From Pterobdella sp. o SKG-2022 (Eukaryota; Annelida; Clitellata; Hirudinida; Piscicolidae): 64,000 nucleotides of DNA. The stretch is taken from the NCBI GenBank assembly GCA_964035795.1, contig OZ038326.1:6809759-6873758 (forward strand), in the 5' to 3' direction. The translations under genes were made by a program, and so were the position numbers. Of the stretch, positions 61,601-64,000 are shown one piece after another. The number at the start of each line of letters is the position of its first letter. Positions within the stretch are counted from its first letter, which is position 1. The notes below the pieces were generated by a model. The model did no database searches, was not told the DNA's origin, and saw nothing but the letters and a program-made list of their open reading frames with translations.

Positions 61601-62444
61601 GTTTTTTTTCATGAAAAAATTTATTTTCAAATAGATTGGTCTTGAGTTTTATGTTTGAGATTTTGTTAATTAACTTTGAAATTTCTTTTAGATACGTTTA
61701 CTTCAAAAAGTTTTGTTCCAAAAAATTCTATTTTACACCCACTGCAATATTTGAAGGTACATGATAGACTAAACAACAATAACATATTACAGAAAAAAAA
61801 ATAGTCGAAATTTTTTTTTTAAATAATTTAAATTTTAAAAAAGAAAAACTCAAAATTTAACATTAATTTTTTAATGTAAACTCAATAAATTGAAAAGTTT
61901 ACCCAAAAACCCATGCTCAAAAAAGTCTTCATTAGAGCCCCAGAAAGCTGTTTTCATGCAATTTTTCAAACGGTTTTCAAAGACATCATCAAGTCTTCCA
62001 ATCACTTTCTTTGTCAACATCATAACGAATCCAAGCATTACAACCACAAAATTCATGATGTAATTGCGACTCATATAAATTAAATATTTACTTATATAGC
62101 CACTTGTTAATGTTGTTTTAAGAGCTTGCTGCAAATTTAATTTATAGCGGATAACATTACAAAAAAGTGCTAACTATTGGCTTGAGAGCATCAAACCATA
62201 ATGCTTTACCACTTGGCTATAAGGCCCTACTGGATATAACGAGATTAGAGGGAAAATTATTAGACAAAATCTGTACTTCTGCATTAAAACTTATTTTGAG
62301 CGATTTTTTTTTATACACATCAGAAAAACAACCGTGTTATATCGTACCAAAAAACAATCAACCAGATTGATCAAAGCAGCGTTTACTAGCTATAATGTTA
62401 TAAAAAGCCACAAAGGCAAAAATTATATGTTTGAATAATTATCT
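58611..62444. other. AT-rich region, no supported gene
   Basis: Short frames occur on both strands, none with a recognised family. 59725-59519 (-) starts with a hydrophobic stretch like a signal peptide but has no homologue I know. 62131-61902 (-) looks like an exon (TGCAG acceptor, GTAAAC donor) encoding a membrane helix followed by a polar segment that faintly recalls the third helix and loop start of a tetraspanin, without the CCG motif. The hammerhead-like motif copy is at 60105-60140. Confidence 0.5.
60105..60140 (-). other. CTGATGATGAC...CGAAAAGCTT motif, third copy
   Basis: On the minus strand CCTGATGATGAC is followed by CGAAAAGCTTTT and then TCGTGTTT. The same order of short segments is seen in the elements at 29352 and 44526. 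Confidence 0.4.
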
Positions 62445-62634
62445 CTGCTATATAAATTTAATATAAGATGGTATTTGAAAAGCACTTTTTTTTGTAGATT
62501 GAAGCACTTGCTATAAATTTAATGTAATGAAAACACTATAGAACCGGTGCTAACCGTCGACCCAAACCGAGTCAAACCCGGTAACTTTAAATAATTAGTC
62601 TAATGCTCTACCAGCTGAACTATATGGGCTGACA
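62445..62634 (-). mobile_element. tRNA-derived SINE, copy 2
   Basis: The reverse strand starts TGTCAGCCCATATAG and has an A box TAGTTCAGCTGG (62622-62611) and a weaker B box GGTTTGACTCG (62579-62569). The body parallels copy 1 segment by segment: the CACCGGTTC, TATAGCA, ATCTA and AAAGTGCTTT segments and an ATTAAAT tail. The B box has decayed, so it is probably transcriptionally dead. Confidence 0.78.
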
Positions 62635-62640
62635 TGAACT

Positions 62641-64000
62641 GGTAATTTATTTCAAAGTGTATCATTTTTATAAGATGAAAAGTTAAACCTCTCTTGTTTC
62701 AACACCTGATTTTAGTATTATGAGTGAAAAAATGATAAACGACCTTTTGAACATAGATTTTTCGTTGTTTATTTGAAGATTATAAGCCCTAACTTGTGAA
62801 AAAAAGCTGTTAAAAAAAATTTTTTTTTCAACTGTCTCCATAGGCTAAGGCATTTTAAAGCAGTACTATGAACCTATTGGTCGAAAAGTCTTCATTTCAC
62901 ACCATATTTACTATTTTTATTTTTCCAGTTCAAAATGACGCACTAATTCTCAAAAACATGCGAGTTACAAAAAATAAGGTTTTGGAACAGTTTGAGAGTA
63001 TCAAAGTTTTGTTGAATGCACTAGCATAGATAGAAACTGATTCTTGAAAAATAAGTCAACGCAATACATCTAAAACGCAAGTAGACTATCTAGGAAGTGA
63101 TAACAAATTTGATCTTCTATCATCTCAAATGAACTCTATTCCGTTTACAACACCTCAAAGCACATACCTTTAATGAAACTTTTAACCTCACATTGCACTC
63201 GTTTTTTAGTCTTCTTACTAGTATTTAATATCCGAACATATGTGAAACAATCAAAAGTTCTACTTCAACTTGCTGTATACGGCTCTAGACTTGAATAACA
63301 CTATTCTTTGTGAATAATTGACCTCCAAAATGTGCATAATAAAAACACGACAAAATTTAAATTTCTTATTGGAACAAAGCTTTTAAATTTATTTTCTATA
63401 TCATCATCATGTAGCTTATTAGTTACTACTCTGTTGAGCAACATCTTACAACATCAACAAATTATTTACCACTAAATACTAAACAATTTCATTTACCCAC
63501 TACCTTTATTACTTGTCTGAACAGCCTTTATCAACTTTTCTGTAGATTCCATTAGAATATCAAATAACATCCTTCAATATTTTTTTATTGTCGTATCTGA
63601 GCAATCTAGCCTAGTTTTAAAGTAATGATTATATATAAGCTCAAAGCAGCAATTTAAAAAAACCCACCACTACAAAAAGCTTCAATTTTTACAAACGAAT
63701 TTTTTATTCTGTGCCAACCCACGTCAAAACAATCTTTCGTTTCTAAAGCTTAAATGTACTTGTTGAAACGTACTTCATCATGTTTTGATTTCTGTTTTGC
63801 TCAAAAGACCCTTGCTTTGGTTCAAGAAGTTACTTTTTTTAATTCAGTTTTTCAATCATTTAGTTTTGAATTTCTTCAGTTTAACATGATTTTATTCTAA
63901 AATATTCTTTTTTAAATTATTTTTTTTGCATAATTATTTCCTATGGTAGTTCAACGTTGTTATTGTAGTTATTCAGGTCCGAAATATATCAACATTTTTG
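62641..64000. other. AT-rich region to window end
   Basis: No exon with a recognisable family, no RNA gene and no long repeat was seen. Confidence 0.5.

Overview
The window is nuclear DNA from an AT-rich invertebrate animal. The evidence is spliced genes with GT-AG introns, AATAAA signals after stop codons, a membrane collagen, MAP-kinase phosphatase and animal-type housekeeping genes, several non-LTR retrotransposons, a tRNA-derived SINE and very long pure microsatellites. The phylum cannot be settled from the sequence. No bacterial operon, CRISPR or viral gene is visible. Most short open frames are chance or repeat read-through; the real genes are interrupted, and I rebuilt them from splice sites, reading phase and family motifs.

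Layout: 1-7469 AT-rich with no supported gene. 7470-11582 (-) TRNT1, the tRNA CCA-adding enzyme, 8 exons. 12119-12710 a 5'-truncated LINE with a 15-bp target-site duplication, between two divergently transcribed genes. 13372-17390 (+) dual-specificity MAP-kinase phosphatase, 5 exons. 19607-39929 (+) membrane-anchored collagen of the XIII/XXIII/XXV kind, at least 20 small exons in about 20 kb of repeat-rich introns holding (ACT)439, (AGT)~540 and (TG)~130. 40376-40560 a SINE. 41686-42024 (-) RBM18-like RRM protein, intronless. 42025-45050 a large imperfect inverted repeat (arms about 430 bp) enclosing a broken R2-like reverse transcriptase and microsatellites. 45387-52045 (+) DUS3L, the tRNA dihydrouridine synthase, 14 exons, with a LINE in intron 7. 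52270-55626 (+) GFER/ALR/Erv1 sulfhydryl oxidase, 3 exons, with a decayed LINE in intron 2. 56150-58610 (-) a second decayed LINE of the same family as the one at 12.1 kb. 58.6-64 kb is mostly featureless, with a second SINE copy at 62445-62634.

Functionally, TRNT1 and DUS3L act on tRNA and GFER acts in disulfide formation; I see no pathway tying all six genes together. DUS3L and GFER lie head to tail only 224 bp apart. The most unusual features are the two giant arrays, which are reverse complements inside one pre-mRNA (ACT in intron 2, AGT in intron 5 of the collagen gene) and could form a hairpin of over 1 kb around exons 3-5, and the inverted repeat whose outer edge ends at the RBM18 start codon and whose CCAAT-containing module recurs in front of DUS3L.
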